Source: Oscheius sp. JU75 (lineage: Eukaryota > Nematoda > Chromadorea > Rhabditida > Rhabditidae). Taken from it: 64,000 nt of DNA. The position numbers and the translations under genes are program-made. The notes below the pieces were generated by a model. It worked only from the letters and a program-made list of their open reading frames with translations, had not been told where the DNA came from and searched no databases. Below are positions 1-11,278 of the stretch, in pieces (position 1 is the stretch's first letter; each line of letters opens with the position of its first letter). The stretch lies in the NCBI GenBank assembly GCA_037178855.1, contig JASJZC010000002.1, forward strand, positions 496,001 to 560,000, in the 5' to 3' direction.

Positions 1-98
1 AGCGCAACCCGAACAAAATCGACGTAGGGACCCTTTGTCTCCAACTCCAAAACGGTCATGGAAATGAGAGGGGTAGCGGTAGCCAACAGGATCGGAGA
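1..98. repeat. Dispersed repeat, copy 1 (second copy at 3722-3805)
   Basis: This stretch is about 80% alike to 3722-3805. Shared blocks include ACGTAGG followed by ACCC, then CTCAAAAACGG/CTCCAAAACGG, then GTGGAA-GTGAGA and GACAGCGATAGC-like sequence. I see no reading frame or terminal repeat, so this is an unclassified dispersed repeat that may continue left of the window. Confidence 0.6.
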
Positions 99-666
99 CA
101 CATTGTAGGAGAGAGGGGGGATAGTGCTAAAAACTTTCATCGAATTGATCCAATTGGATCAATGAGCGAGAACTCTTAGTAGAGGTTGGAAAAGGGGTTC
201 AGAGGAATAGCTGAGAGTAAAACAGTCAATCAGCTGAAAGATGAGTCTGTCTACTACGTAAAAGCGTTAGTCAAGTTTCTGACAAATTCTTTCGAATGCA
301 CTCAGTTTTGACACTTCGACACTCCTAACTTTATCCAGAGCGACGTCGTCAGACGTCGAAGATGACTGGTTGGATCTACCGTCTCTGTCCGTCTGTCCGT
401 CCGAAGTCTTTTGTGTTTGCACGCAATGCGTACGCAACGGCAAAAATTTCATTGTCCGTCGACTTTCACCGTCTTATCGTGATTTTTTGAAAATATCGAG
501 AAAAAAATGCATAAGAAGCGAAGCATGGAACTGAGCTAGATCCGAAAAACATTGCAGCGAGGCCGAGTGTTGAACTCAGCGGACCCATGACAAATTGCAC
601 GTGGGTTCGCATCCATTTTTATATTTCTCATTTTGATTTTTTGTCTTTTGCTTCTTTCCTCGATTT
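99..666. other. Gene-free stretch
   Basis: I see no supported coding exon. The sequence is AT-rich with short frames only. A GTCCGTCTGTCCGTCCGAAG tract lies near 388-407. Nothing here can be assigned. Confidence 0.4.
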
Positions 667-1078
667 CTTCGGTTTTTATGACATTTTTTGCATGAAAAGC
701 CTAGAAAAGCACCAGTCAATTGTACAAACAACATTTGGCAAATTTTTTTTTATCAATTTAGACTATGGTCTGGTTATCATTGGTCAGCTCCAAATAGTTT
801 GTATCGAGGCTTGTGTTTCGTGAGTTATTTCCGGTTTATAACACTTCAAAACCTCACAAAGCTAGGAAGTTATTCGGGGGTTATTCGAGCATTGTGTCCA
901 ACCAGCTAATCACAAAACAATAGCCTCAATACAAACTATTTGGAGCTGACCAATGATGATCAGATCATAGTCTAAATTGATCAAAAAAAAAAATTTGCCA
1001 AATGTTGTTTGTACATGTTTGGACTGGTGCTTTTCTAGGCTTTTCATGCAAAAAAATGTCATAAAAACTGAATCGTCG
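667..1078. mobile_element. Foldback (MITE-like) element with ~160-bp inverted arms
   Basis: The left arm (about 667-830) and right arm (about 915-1078) are reverse complements along almost their whole length. Both contain a TGACATTTTTTGCATGAAAAG block, an ACAAACAACATTTGGCAAAT block, a CAATTTAGACTATG block and a TTGGTCAGCTCCAAATAGTT block. A loop of roughly 85 bp separates them. Arm differences are small indels in A/T runs plus scattered substitutions, so the insertion is fairly young. No transposase is encoded, which fits a non-autonomous foldback or MITE element. Confidence 0.85.
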
Positions 1079-1687
1079 AATCACGCTATACCCAATATTA
1101 AAATCCAACTTAAGTTGGAAGGCTTCCCTTGTTAGTGATTTTGAAAAAACAAAGAGTCGTGACACTACGGTTTTGCCATTGACCGGGACGTATAACAACT
1201 GTTGAATTGTTTGTCGTCTTATATATCATTAAAAACATTTGCAATTAGAAAAAAATTTCTTAAATAGAGAGAGCCAAAAAACGCCTGCCCCCGCGACTAC
1301 TAACGGTTCCGTTCTACGAGTCCTATGAATTCGAGCCGATTTCGTCAGTTTTTTCCCACACACAAGAATATTTTCTGCAGATGGCCAGAAATGATGGAAG
1401 ACTCATTATAAAGATTCAATCACGATACATGGCACATTTGTATTCCGGGATTGAACAAAAGAATGCCGAGTCTGATTTCTTAATATTTTGTCATTAGGAC
1501 AGCTGCACCACAAGGAAGTTATCGTTTGAACAAAGACTGTACCAATTTTGTTCTTTCCAATGAATACTAAAATAACTGACGATAACAAAAGTCGAGGTGC
1601 AGCAGGAAGTGGGTGAAAATCACCGCGTGCTAATCAGATTACGGAAAAACATACTTCTATTAGGCTCGGAACAGCAGATTTTTCAAA

Positions 1688-3426
1688 ATGCTAGGAGAGA
1701 GCCTTGCCAATTTTACCCACAATCTGTTCTCTCATGTCGGCTTCAATCTGGATCTAACGTTTCTTAATCTTCTTTTCGAATCCTATGATTACCTAGTGGC
1801 TGTTGTTCTTCCATTAGCCGTGTGCTTCTTTATTGCCATACCTATTCACGTCTTTTTAATCTTTCGACTTCTTACCAAGGATTCCGAGATTAATAGCTTT
1901 CAAAAAGTCGTAATTGCTCAGTGTGCTTTTGCCACTTTACAGTCTCTCCTAGCAGAATATTGTTCCTGGGTAAGAAAATCTCCTATTCTTTGAATAAAAC
2001 AGACTAAGGTGTCCTTGGATCTCGGTTTTCTCACCGCCATAGACTCCACGTGGTTTGGCAAAGTGAATAGCCTTTTCTTTCGTATTAACTCGGTCTGGTA
2101 TTACTGCGATCTGTACGTATCCGCCATGTTCTCGATATTCTGGAAGAGTATATTTGTAAAGTTCAACAACAGCAGTTCTGTTAAAGATCGATACTGTTCA
2201 GAGATGACAAAACGGCTCGATTCTTGTATATTTCTCTGTCCGTAATTCCAATCGGTTACGTGGCGCGCTATGTTTTTGCAGATAGTTTTTTCAACCAATG
2301 GAAACAACGATGGGTGAGATTTTACGGTTTAGAACAGGGACAGATTCAGTATTCAAATATTATAGACTGGTTCATTAGCTACTATAGACAATGGAAACAT
2401 GAGCAGCTGTCTTTATTAATGGTTTAAGTAGGTCTTGAAACGCGAAAATTTGGTGTGTTATGTCTAGTGATTCTACTCTCCCTCGATTCTACTCACTTTC
2501 GGCTATTCTGATCTTGTCATGATCTATGTAGGATCTGACCATTATGCGTGTCATTGGGCGTCGCCTGCCGTTGTTGCTAAATGATCCTGTTCAAGAGACA
2601 AAGGGTTAAAGGAAACTAACTAGCTGACAACTGACGGATCCTTCTACACATGAGGAAAGCAGTGCCTAGTCATCAACTTTTTCCCTGTCAACCTGCGACT
2701 TTGTTCATTTCAATTGCTGTCTTAACCCAGTCATCTGGATACTCTCGTTTTTTGCATTTGGAAACATCTTTTCTTTTGTAGAAGCTAGGAAATAAATAAG
2801 ACCACAAAGACAAGAATCTCTTAAAATGATTTAGGTGGTACAAGTTTTGAAAGTGTGAAGCTCTGAAACCCATTTACACAATATTTGTTCATGTACATAT
2901 TTCCAGGACTTTCTCAGCTACGAGATTTGGAGCATCGCATCTGAATTTATCTTCTCCGTCCAAATTCTGGCCATTAACGGCTATTGCTATCGAATTGTAA
3001 ATGGACTCAGCACAACTGGAAGATCGATATGTGTACTTCGGGGTATTCAACGGATGTCAAGGGGACTGTTCTACAAAGCCCTGCTGGCTTTTCTACCGGC
3101 GGTAACTGGAGCTTTGAGATTTCTGTATTCAACTGTCAGTTGGGGTCGCTACTGGACAGGGCCCCCGTTGGTTTTCCAGATCAACAGAATTGCGCAATTC
3201 GTAAGTCTTTTCGTCGTCTGAAGAAAAATACTTTCAGGCGTATATATTTTCAAAAAATATACAGCCACTAACCTGCGCGGTGATGACCTGGTACTGTGTG
3301 GCTGGTCTGTTGAAAAGAAGCAAACCTACAGCTCTAGTTGAACTTGCCTCTTCAAACAACTTTTCTTCTTCCTTATCTCATGTAAGAAACAACACAACTA
3401 ATAGAGAGCCAGTTGATCAAAAATAA
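1688..3426 (+). CDS. Seven-transmembrane chemoreceptor-like protein (possibly damaged)
   Basis: This looks like a nematode-type 7TM receptor. Exon 1 (1688-1969) encodes an N-glycosylation site (NFT) and a strong TM helix, followed by a short loop and the start of TM2. The GTAAGA donor joins it to an exon starting at 2003. A long exon from about 2908 to 3200 carries two more hydrophobic segments around LFYKALLAFLPAVTGALRFL. The last exon (from about 3266) begins PLTCAVMTWYCVAGLL and runs into a hydrophilic tail ending at TAA 3424-3426. AATAAA-like signals follow. Between 2150 and 2230 the frame changes and I found no clean splice pair, so this may be an unrecognised intron, a frameshift or a decaying gene. 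The receptor family (Srx, Srw, Srh or other) cannot be fixed by eye. Confidence 0.5.
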
Positions 3427-3721
3427 TAAAATAAAAACATTTAAGTGTTCATGTCTGTGCGACTTCGGTTTCTAACCAGCAGCTCAAGGCAGCTTTTGCT
3501 ATCAGACCTCTCTGCACGCAAAGTGGCGTTACAGTAAATATCTCCCAAAATCGTTGTCCTCGTAGCCCATTTAATCATACTTTTTGTCTCTTTCGTTAAT
3601 TTCTCGGATTACTTTTCGCATCGTGGGGCACCAAAGCGAGTTACTAGCAGGGTTCTCTTTTTTTGACGATTCGCTTCTCCGTGAGAGCGATATAGACCGT
3701 CTTCAGCTAATTTTTACCGTA

Positions 3722-3805
3722 GCAGGGACCCGATCAAAATCAACGTAGGAACCCCTTTAGCAAACTCAAAAACGGCCGTGGAAGTGAGAAGGACAGCGAT
3801 AGCGG
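3722..3805. repeat. Dispersed repeat, copy 2 (pair of 1-98)
   Basis: Second copy of the window-start repeat, in the same orientation. It lies between the 7TM-like gene and the kinase gene. It has no coding content and no terminal repeats that I can see. Confidence 0.6.
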
Positions 3806-3965
3806 ACCCATATGTCTTTGAGTGTTGAACATAGCTCAAAACAAAAACTCATCTTACAACTTTTTCCCTTGTAAGACGATTGGCAGATGGGTCAAGATAT
3901 CTAGAGAGCTGAGGTACAGTTATCATATTGTTTACTACACAGCAGTTGTGAAGCTTGAAGAAGAA

Positions 3966-6900
3966 ATGGTATTTAAGCGTGTAATTGTCGCCAAAAACTT
4001 TGCCCAGACTTTGTTGAAATGCGATAGATATTTTCATTTTCTCCAGCTGTTCGGCTTTATAAGGTGGATTAGTGAATCAGCTATTGAAAACATGCAGAAT
4101 GATATGTTCTCATGCGAAAAATCGCGAGAATACTTTACATTGTTTAAGGTATGTTGGATCCTACAGTGAACCGAATGATTTTAAAGAAATTGATAGTAGC
4201 TGTGGACGGTCTCTACAAACAATATTCTGGAATTTATTTTGAATTTATGTTGAATTGTGAATTTATAAATGCAGAGAACACAAACAAACTGTTAGCGCTT
4301 CCAAAATATGTCATCAGCTTCACTCAAAAAGAACAAAACTTGCTTTTGAAAATTGCGACTTTTATCTCTCAGAAAGAAAATCTCCGTCGTCATCTAGTGA
4401 AAGCAAGGGTAGAATCTATGCTGGAAGATTTTCTCGCATCGACTGATTTTGTTCGAGAAGTGAACATTGATGAATATGTACACTTCGACTTGTTCGGACC
4501 GAAAGATTACTTCTTGGTCTTCAATACCACTAGGGAGTATTTAGGGCGCTTCATAGAACCGGAAAGTTTTCCAGTAAACAAAGTTTTTACACGCTTTTAG
4601 AGCAAATACAAACATGCAAAGTGCACCGATGCCCTGAAAAACTTGTTGATATTGGTACCAGCTCTGCCTCTTGTTGTGCGCAACTTTTTCCCGGTAAGTG
4701 AAAAAAGCTGGTACTCTCTCCCCCTACACCTGGATGGCCGATGAATGGGTGGAAGGTACTCGTTTACGGCAGTTTTCAGAAAATAATTCCTCAAACTGTG
4801 ACTGTCAAGCACACCCGACTATTTTGGCCACTAAACTTCGTTGCAGACAAGTCATACGGCGATAATTGGTTGTTGGAACGCCTTTTGGACATATTTAAGG
4901 AGTATATTCTATATACATACACACATAGCCAAGACCTTTCGTATATGCCGTTATTTACACTATATTCACACGACTTTAAGAGTTAGACGTAAAAGCCAAA
5001 AATTAAGAAAAATCTATTAAGGAGATACATACGACAATCGTCTTCCGTACCTAGAACCAGTCAATAGTCTGTGTGATCGAGATTTTTGTTTTTCCATACA
5101 CTCAACGATTGAAACAAATACTTTTTACAGAATGATCTTCAAGGAGGACTCAGAGGTTTGAATGGCTCTGATTCAACCACGATTTAGTAGATCAAATTCT
5201 TACATGGAGAGCGACTTTACGCCCTGGCTAATCACTCGAAATTTGTTGAAGAGGTTAAGAATCATTTTCCTGCATACAGTGAAGTGAGTTGTGTCGAGCC
5301 GAAACCAGAAACTTTTATTGTAGAGAGCCTGTGAAATGTTTTGTGAAGAGACAAATAGTACTTTGGACTTTGGATCGCTACTCATCTATTACCATGTACA
5401 ATCGAAAAAAAGTACCAATTTTCGTTTGGTTATAGGTCCTGAAACAGTACTTGAACATTGAACAAGTCGTCTTTTTGGAAGAAAAACTTCGACAACGTCA
5501 ACAAACAGAACAAACTTTTCTGGAGTACTTCTATGATCCAGAACAAGTGGATCATGCAAACATGAGAAAGTGGACTGAAGTTTATCCCTATGTATTATTT
5601 CTGTCATTTGTAAATGTTTTTCTGGTAAGTTTCGTCATCCGCCTTTGATTTTGAACAGTTCCATACCCAAACTGACCAGAGAATAGAGCAGCAGCAGTGT
5701 ATAAATCTACTGGTGGATACTCTCGAGTCCTTTCCGAAGCTGAAAGAACTTCTGACTCGCCAAAAAATTACCCCTGAGAGGTACTTTCAAGAGGTAACTA
5801 TTGGTGACAACTGAATCAATTTGATACTGTAGTTTCTCTACAAAAAACTGACGACATCGTCAAAGAGTGCGCCTCTGGAGCAGCTGAAGCGTATTTGCAG
5901 CAGCGAATGGGGAAATGTCCTGTCAGGTGCTAGCGTAGGCATCTTTTTTTAATACTGTTTCATTAATATTTCAGCAAATTCGCTTCAAAAGCTATGAAAA
6001 ATCGTCTCTTACCAAAGTTAGAATACTTTCTGAAGGCGGTCAAGCCGACGTGGAACTTGTGACTGCGCCTGGGCTGCCAGTACCAGTAGTCGCCAAGTTA
6101 TTCTTTGGGGAGTTGGCTACTTCTCACGGTCTGCCAGAGCATTTCTGCAAATGAAGGATGAAATTCATACACTCTTGACGGTGAAACTCTAACTTTTCCT
6201 GTCAATCGTGCCAATTTAGACGCAATGCAATCCACACGTTGTTTCCCTTTACGGATATGTAGTCAAGGAGCACAGAATTCAAGGTCTGTTGATGGAACAT
6301 TGCAAAGGAGGCTCATTGGACTCAGGTAACCTGAAACATTTGCTATTTTCATCATTTTCAGTGATTACAAGCGCTGAGGACTATTCTGAATCTTCAACCG
6401 TTCGCTGGAGTCTTCATGCAGCATGCGGACTAGACGTTATCCACACCAGCAACTCGCTTCATCGCGATGTGAAACCCTCCAAGTGAGCTTGTCTGTTTCT
6501 TCCTTAAAACAGTTTCAGCATGTTACTTGATGAATACCACCAAGATTTGAAGATCAGCGATCTCGGAATCGTAAAAATGAAGACGATTATCTCAGATGTT
6601 CTTCATTGTGAATATACCTCGGACAGCGGAACCTTTGGGTATCGCGCTCCTGAAATAATTTACGGAGATGTGGATACCTGCACTTCAAAAGTCGACGTTT
6701 TCGGCCTTGGTCGCTCAATATGGAGAATGATTTGCCGCTGCAATCCTGAAGATACTCTCGATGAAACGCTGGCCATGAAAGTGAGAGTGTCTCCTACAAT
6801 ATGGGCGTATGTTCAGAGGTAAGGGTAATTTTTTCGAGAAACTTTTTTTTTTTTTAAATAGGATGATGGCACACGACCCGGAGTCGCGTCCAACGATGGC

Positions 6901-7324
6901 AGAAGTATACAAGTTTTTTGAAGGACAAGTGATTCATTCAACTGAACAGTCTGTTTCTCTGGAAGACATCATCACTCAGCCCGCTAGCAGGATCATGTTC
7001 AACGCTCCTTTCGATGAAAAACTTACCTACCTTATCAAACTTACTAACATTTCCGATCGTCGTATTGGATGGACAGCCAAGATCTCTAGCCTGGCCCGTC
7101 TGAACCTGAATCCCGTTCATGGACGCCTCGGTTCAAAGGAGACTACTGTGATTACTATCAGCAGTGTTCTCTTTGCCTATAACCAGGAAGACATCAACGA
7201 CGACTGTATCATCATCGAATGGACAGGCATTCCGCATGACTCTGACGAGCAGTTCTGTCACGAATGGTTTCAAGATGCTGGAGTGGTCTGCAAGAAGAAG
7301 CTTCCCATCGAATACAATCCGTAG
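3966..7324 (+). CDS. Protein kinase with C-terminal major sperm protein (MSP) domain
   Basis: This is a multi-exon gene with three parts. The first is a long helical N-terminal region (exons around 3966-5935) that I do not recognise. The second is a protein kinase domain: glycine loop SEGGQADVELV and lysine VVAKLF near 6030-6100, catalytic HRDVKPSN at a splice junction (6465-6520), DLG in place of DFG (LKISDLG, 6549-6569), APE (6648-6656), and subdomain XI (DPESRPTMAE, 6878-6907). The third is a complete MSP domain ending in KLPIEYNP just before TAG 7322-7324. The exon from about 6863 to 7324 encodes the kinase end and the whole MSP without a break, so the fusion is not a splicing guess. The MSP part keeps the hallmark blocks TQPASRIMFNAPF, RRIGW, QEDIN and EWFQDAG. 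Short introns lie near 6182-6219, 6325-6360, 6484-6513 and 6821-6862. One frame break occurs at the GGGG run near 6104-6107, where one extra G would restore the frame. The start at 3966 is a guess. Confidence 0.75.
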
Positions 7325-7931
7325 AGGCTAGAATAACAGTGACGTTTGTTTCAAGGTGTCTGTTACAGTGTACAATATTATTTTTTCAACCCTTTCCGCC
7401 CTTATCCGAACTTCTCCTTAAACTGCCTGTCGAATGATGTCTGTGTTCCTTCCAGGTCGCTCTCCTATAAAAACAGTTAAGACGACGGTATGTCGGGACA
7501 AACAGAAGTGTTTTAAATACTCCGTAAGCGACGGCTGTCTTCTTGTTCTGAACAACTTTGAACTGCCATAGTTCTATTCTTTGTCTTTTCTGCTTGCCGA
7601 CGAATGGTTGCAACCCAAAAGTCATATGTTACTTAGGCTTAGGCCTAACAAAGGAAGCCTTTCAACTTAAGCTTAAATTTGTTGTTTCCAAACGTTTTCG
7701 GCTACAGCAAATACGTCACTATGAAATACTTCCTGAGACCTGGGTATTCTATGGAAGTCAATAAGAAAACGGGGGAGCTGGAGCCAGTTGTATGTGTTTC
7801 AACCTATTTCAAGGAAACATAAACGTTTTTAGACCAAACTGTAGCAGGCTATGTCCGCCATGTTCATCCCCGATGACGTGTTTAATCTTCACCGCCTAGT
7901 CTCGAAGTACCTCTGACACGACGAGACATCT
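7325..7931. other. Intergenic stretch with a short dispersed repeat
   Basis: Positions 7645-7680 (CTAACAAAGGAAGCCTTTCA and onward) match the reverse complement of about 1100-1140, so this is a small dispersed repeat. An ATG at about 7720 opens a short frame (MKYFLRPGYSMEVNKKTGEL) with a GTATGT donor soon after. Splicing to an exon at about 7846 would give a protein of roughly 46 residues, but I cannot support it as a gene. Confidence 0.3.
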
Positions 7932-8204
7932 ATGTTTAGCGGGGAAAAAATCGTCATCTCGATCTTGGTCTCCTTGGCAGGGATCCGAGGGAAACAGGAA
8001 GACAGCTTCACAGGCAGACGACAGATCAGCTTCCTAATGGTACAGGAACGACTCTTCTGGCTGCTGCTGGACCCCAACTCCAAGTGGATTCTTGTCAACG
8101 GAATCTGGACGAGTCAGGGAGATGAGGAGCTCTGCTTGTGGCTCGATCTACTCGGTGAGGAGTACAGGAACGTCTGGGTCAATGGCAAGCAGATCGACGT
8201 CTAG
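7932..8204 (+). CDS. Possible small hypothetical protein or last exon
   Basis: This is an open frame of 90 codons with moderate GC. It contains segments such as LLLDPNSKWILVNGIWTSQ and ENVWVNGK-like sequence, and ends at TAG 8202-8204, 58 bp before the stop of a minus-strand gene. It could be the terminal exon of a gene starting near 7720. I recognise no family, and the opposite strand is also partly open, so support is weak. Confidence 0.2.
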   Translation: MFSGEKIVISILVSLAGIRGKQEDSFTGRRQISFLMVQERLFWLLLDPNSKWILVNGIWTSQGDEELCLWLDLLGEEYRNVWVNGKQIDV

Positions 8205-8262
8205 GATCCAGGTCAGCTTGCAGTATAAAGAGACGTGTCAAAAATGCTTTATTTTAACAGAG

Positions 8263-9666
8263 TTACTTGTTACAGAACCAATCGTTGTTTGCTGTAATTG
8301 TAGCAAATACAGGCGGTCTCTGTTGGCTGCCTCTCTGAGTTAAAATGAGCTTAAGCAGATCGTATACTTCCTGCATATCATGATCTAGAGTCACTAGCGA
8401 TGTGCTTGTGATTTCCTCCATCCCTACTTTCCTGCCATCACGATCAAGCTGAATACTCATCCAAATAGTTTCCCATTCGGCGATTGTGGTCTTAACTCAC
8501 CTTCGATATGTATGGCTGCACTTCTTGTTCATAGAGACGTCGAGCTTCGTCCAGATGTTCAATGGCTATCTCGTTGTTTAGAAAGTCGTGCTAAAAGATG
8601 ATACTGCAGTTCAAGCCTCAAGAAATCAAACCCATTGTTGCCGTGTCAAAGAATCAATACAAAACTCTTCAGAGATCAATCCATTTGCCTGCTGGAAGCG
8701 GTCAATTTTAACAGCAAGTTTGAGGAAAGTTTTGAGGACACCCAAGAGATCCTCTCTGCGGCTTACCAAGGTGTTCATTTTCTCGTTACACTCCTGAAAA
8801 GAAAATTTTCAGTCAGTGCAAACAAGTTCCACTAGTTTACCAACCTTTAAATAAAAGAGTTTATCCCAAAAGTTTCTTTCTTGAGCTGTGTGCTGCCGGA
8901 GAGCCGTCTCCGATTCTAGCGTTCTTCTAATCAAATTGGTGTGAGCCTCCGAAAGAACGCCCGATGAACAGTGGTAAAGCCTGTTGAGGTCAAAGTACGA
9001 ATAAGGTGTTAGTGTTTTGATGTGACCTAGAAGACGAATAGACTCTCGGACCGAAAAATTCCAGCTGTCTCTGTTCGCAGATTTTAAATTTTCAGCAAGA
9101 TAAAATTCCTCTTTTGGAGCACAAAGTAAGAGGAAACTCTCATTTTCGAAACAGTAGACATTGTTTCTGAAATATTGTGCAGATTGTCTGTCTCTCTCTC
9201 TGTCTCACTGTTCAAAGTTAATTTTTCCCTCTTCTCTGTTTGCATATTGGTGTAAAAAGCGCTGAAGTGTATGAGCTGATGCTCCTGGGCAATAAAAGGT
9301 GTGCCTCGTCGATGTGAAGCAAAACAGTATGTTCTTCGAGGCCTGGTGATGAAGTCTATGAAAGAGTTCCAGCAAGAAATTCTCCAAATTTTCCAGCCAC
9401 TCTTCCTCTGACCGCAATATTATCAAAAAGGCTCAAATGAGACCAAATTGTCGGAAAAATTATTTTTGGGGAGGGGCGGACACTCGCTTTAATGAGTCGG
9501 TTTGTCCTGTAATTACAATGGTCTTCTCTGTGAGTTTTCCAAACACCGGTCCAATTTAGCATTGGAGCGTTAACAGCACCTTTCTTCGATACTTTTGAGC
9601 GGTGGTGGAAGGGCTTATTTTCGACGGACAGAGCAGATTGAGGGGCCGGGTGCTTCTGAGGCAGCT
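8263..9666 (-). CDS. Unrecognised multi-exon protein, largely helical
   Basis: A consistent minus-strand exon chain can be read. Exons lie at about 9508-9666 (ending before a GTGTCC donor), 9214-9412, 8875-9175 (starting at a TTTCAG acceptor), 8674-8780, 8503-8588 and 8263-8450, with stop TAA 8263-8265. Splice sites agree in phase at each join; for example, a glutamine codon is split at the 9214/9175 junction. The protein is charged and helix-prone, with segments such as ETALRQHTAQERNFWDKLFY and EHLDEARRLYEQEVQPYISK, and no signal peptide is visible in what I can read. The true N-terminus may lie above 9666, where an acceptor (TTTATAG) shows that an upstream exon exists. I recognise no domain; a structural or coiled-coil role is only a guess. 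Confidence 0.55.
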
Positions 9667-9883
9667 ATAAACCAAAAAAAATGTTTTATTTAGTAAAACA
9701 CAGCATGTACTCGTCCTGCGAGAAAAAAATAAAATAAAAATTTTTGTTTCACAACCTGCTAGTAAGTCAGTTTATTCGGGAGTCACTACATTTAGGCAAA
9801 TCAGTAAACAATGACTGGTTACACATAAGACGTCGAGTCAGCTGCTGAATGGACGTCTAATCATCCTAAAAAGCCTATTACTT

Positions 9884-10132
9884 TCAGTTCTTGAATGAAC
9901 CTACACTGACATAGTGCGGGTCATTTGAATCCATGTATTGTCCCATTTCATCGATGAAACCATTGTAGGCGTCGACTTTGTTCTTCGGAGCCAAACCTCC
10001 GGCCACGAAAGCGACTGTTCCAGCAGTCAGGCCAGTAGCAATCGCAACAGGGGGAATCGGGGCAGTGGCGACTGTTGCAATCCCCCCTGTACGCCAAGCA
10101 GTTGACCAAGTTCTTCCCAAATCGAACGGCAT
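9884..10132 (-). CDS. Small hypothetical protein with Gly/Ala-rich hydrophobic core
   Basis: This is a single-exon frame of 82 codons. Its central hydrophobic stretch rich in Ala, Gly, Val and Thr (around TGGIATVATAPIPPVAIATG) could form one or two membrane helices. A polar C-terminus (ending VGSFKN) follows. A TTTCCAG acceptor sits about 10 bp upstream of the ATG on the minus strand, which could serve a 5' intron or a spliced leader. I know no family. Confidence 0.4.
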   Translation of the reverse strand: MPFDLGRTWSTAWRTGGIATVATAPIPPVAIATGLTAGTVAFVAGGLAPKNKVDAYNGFIDEMGQYMDSNDPHYVSVGSFKN

Positions 10133-11278
10133 TTTTGTATTCTGGAAAATAGAGTGAAATATGGGAAGTTTGTAGAGAGGACATCTAGAAGTGCCCTCAA
10201 ATTAATGGGAGAATAAGGGACATGGAATCGCTGCTGTCGATTTAAGTACGACGGAGGGAAGGGGTGAGAAAAGTTAGATGTGAGAAAGGTGAGAAAAGTT
10301 AGTAAAGGATCGACTGGTTTCACATTGCGAAATCTTACGAAATTTGGATGACAAACGATTGGGTGGATCTATAATTATTGGACAGAGTATATTTTCTTTC
10401 AATCTTTCACTAGACCCTTTGTTATGAGTTTAAAAGTTAAAAAAAAACATTTACTTGATTCTTGATTGAGTACGGAAGATCATATCATATGAGATCATAT
10501 CTCCTTTCAAACATTGTTTCGAATAGTCGATTTATCAAAGGGATGGGAAGACAAAAGATTGCAGTTGAGGAAATGATTTCTAAAATGGACTAGAGCATAA
10601 TTGATAAGCGGAAATTGGATTATGAGGCATGTACGTAGTTTTTCCGTCTCGACTTCAAGGAACTGTCAGTTTCTTTGTATTTCAAGGAATGTAGCTAAAC
10701 AATACCGTACTTTAACAATAAGTTAGTCTCTGGCTTCAAGTCAACAACAGTCAAATAGAAAAGAGCTTGGAGGTCTACTGTGAGAACAATCCTACTCAAC
10801 AGGACTTACGGTCTACAATATTTGAAAACCTTGCCGCAGAGTCAAATTAGGTGATTATGAAACAAAAGGTGACTGAAAAAAAAGTAGGCGACTTCTTGAA
10901 GAGTCAGCCTGCAGGTGAAGCAGGACAGCTAAGATTGTGTTCAATTCCAGTCATTTACGTCAGTAGTAGATAGGGGAAAGGACTGGAATGGGATGTATTT
11001 CGGCCCCTAACCTTTTCATGTCAACCAGCCGGATTATCTATTTTGTTGCTTTATTTTATGTAAACGCCCTTTCAACAGGTTGGGAAAGAATGGGTGGATA
11101 AAAGTATTTGAAAGTTCTAAAGCCCTTTAAGGCTAGCAAAGTAGTTGATAAAAAGAGGATTTCTCTGTTTCCCTGCCTCTGTCCTGTCTGTTCCTCTATG
11201 TCTCTGTCTACAAAGTGACACAAAATGAAACTTCAACAGTAAAGTTATGTCGATGATCCACTGTATGTCTACATTTTA
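10133..11278. other. Intergenic stretch
   Basis: No supported exon. The region is AT-rich with scattered short frames and a CTGTCTCTGTC-type low-complexity tract near 11170-11210. The 5' region of the small minus-strand gene lies at its left end. Confidence 0.4.
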
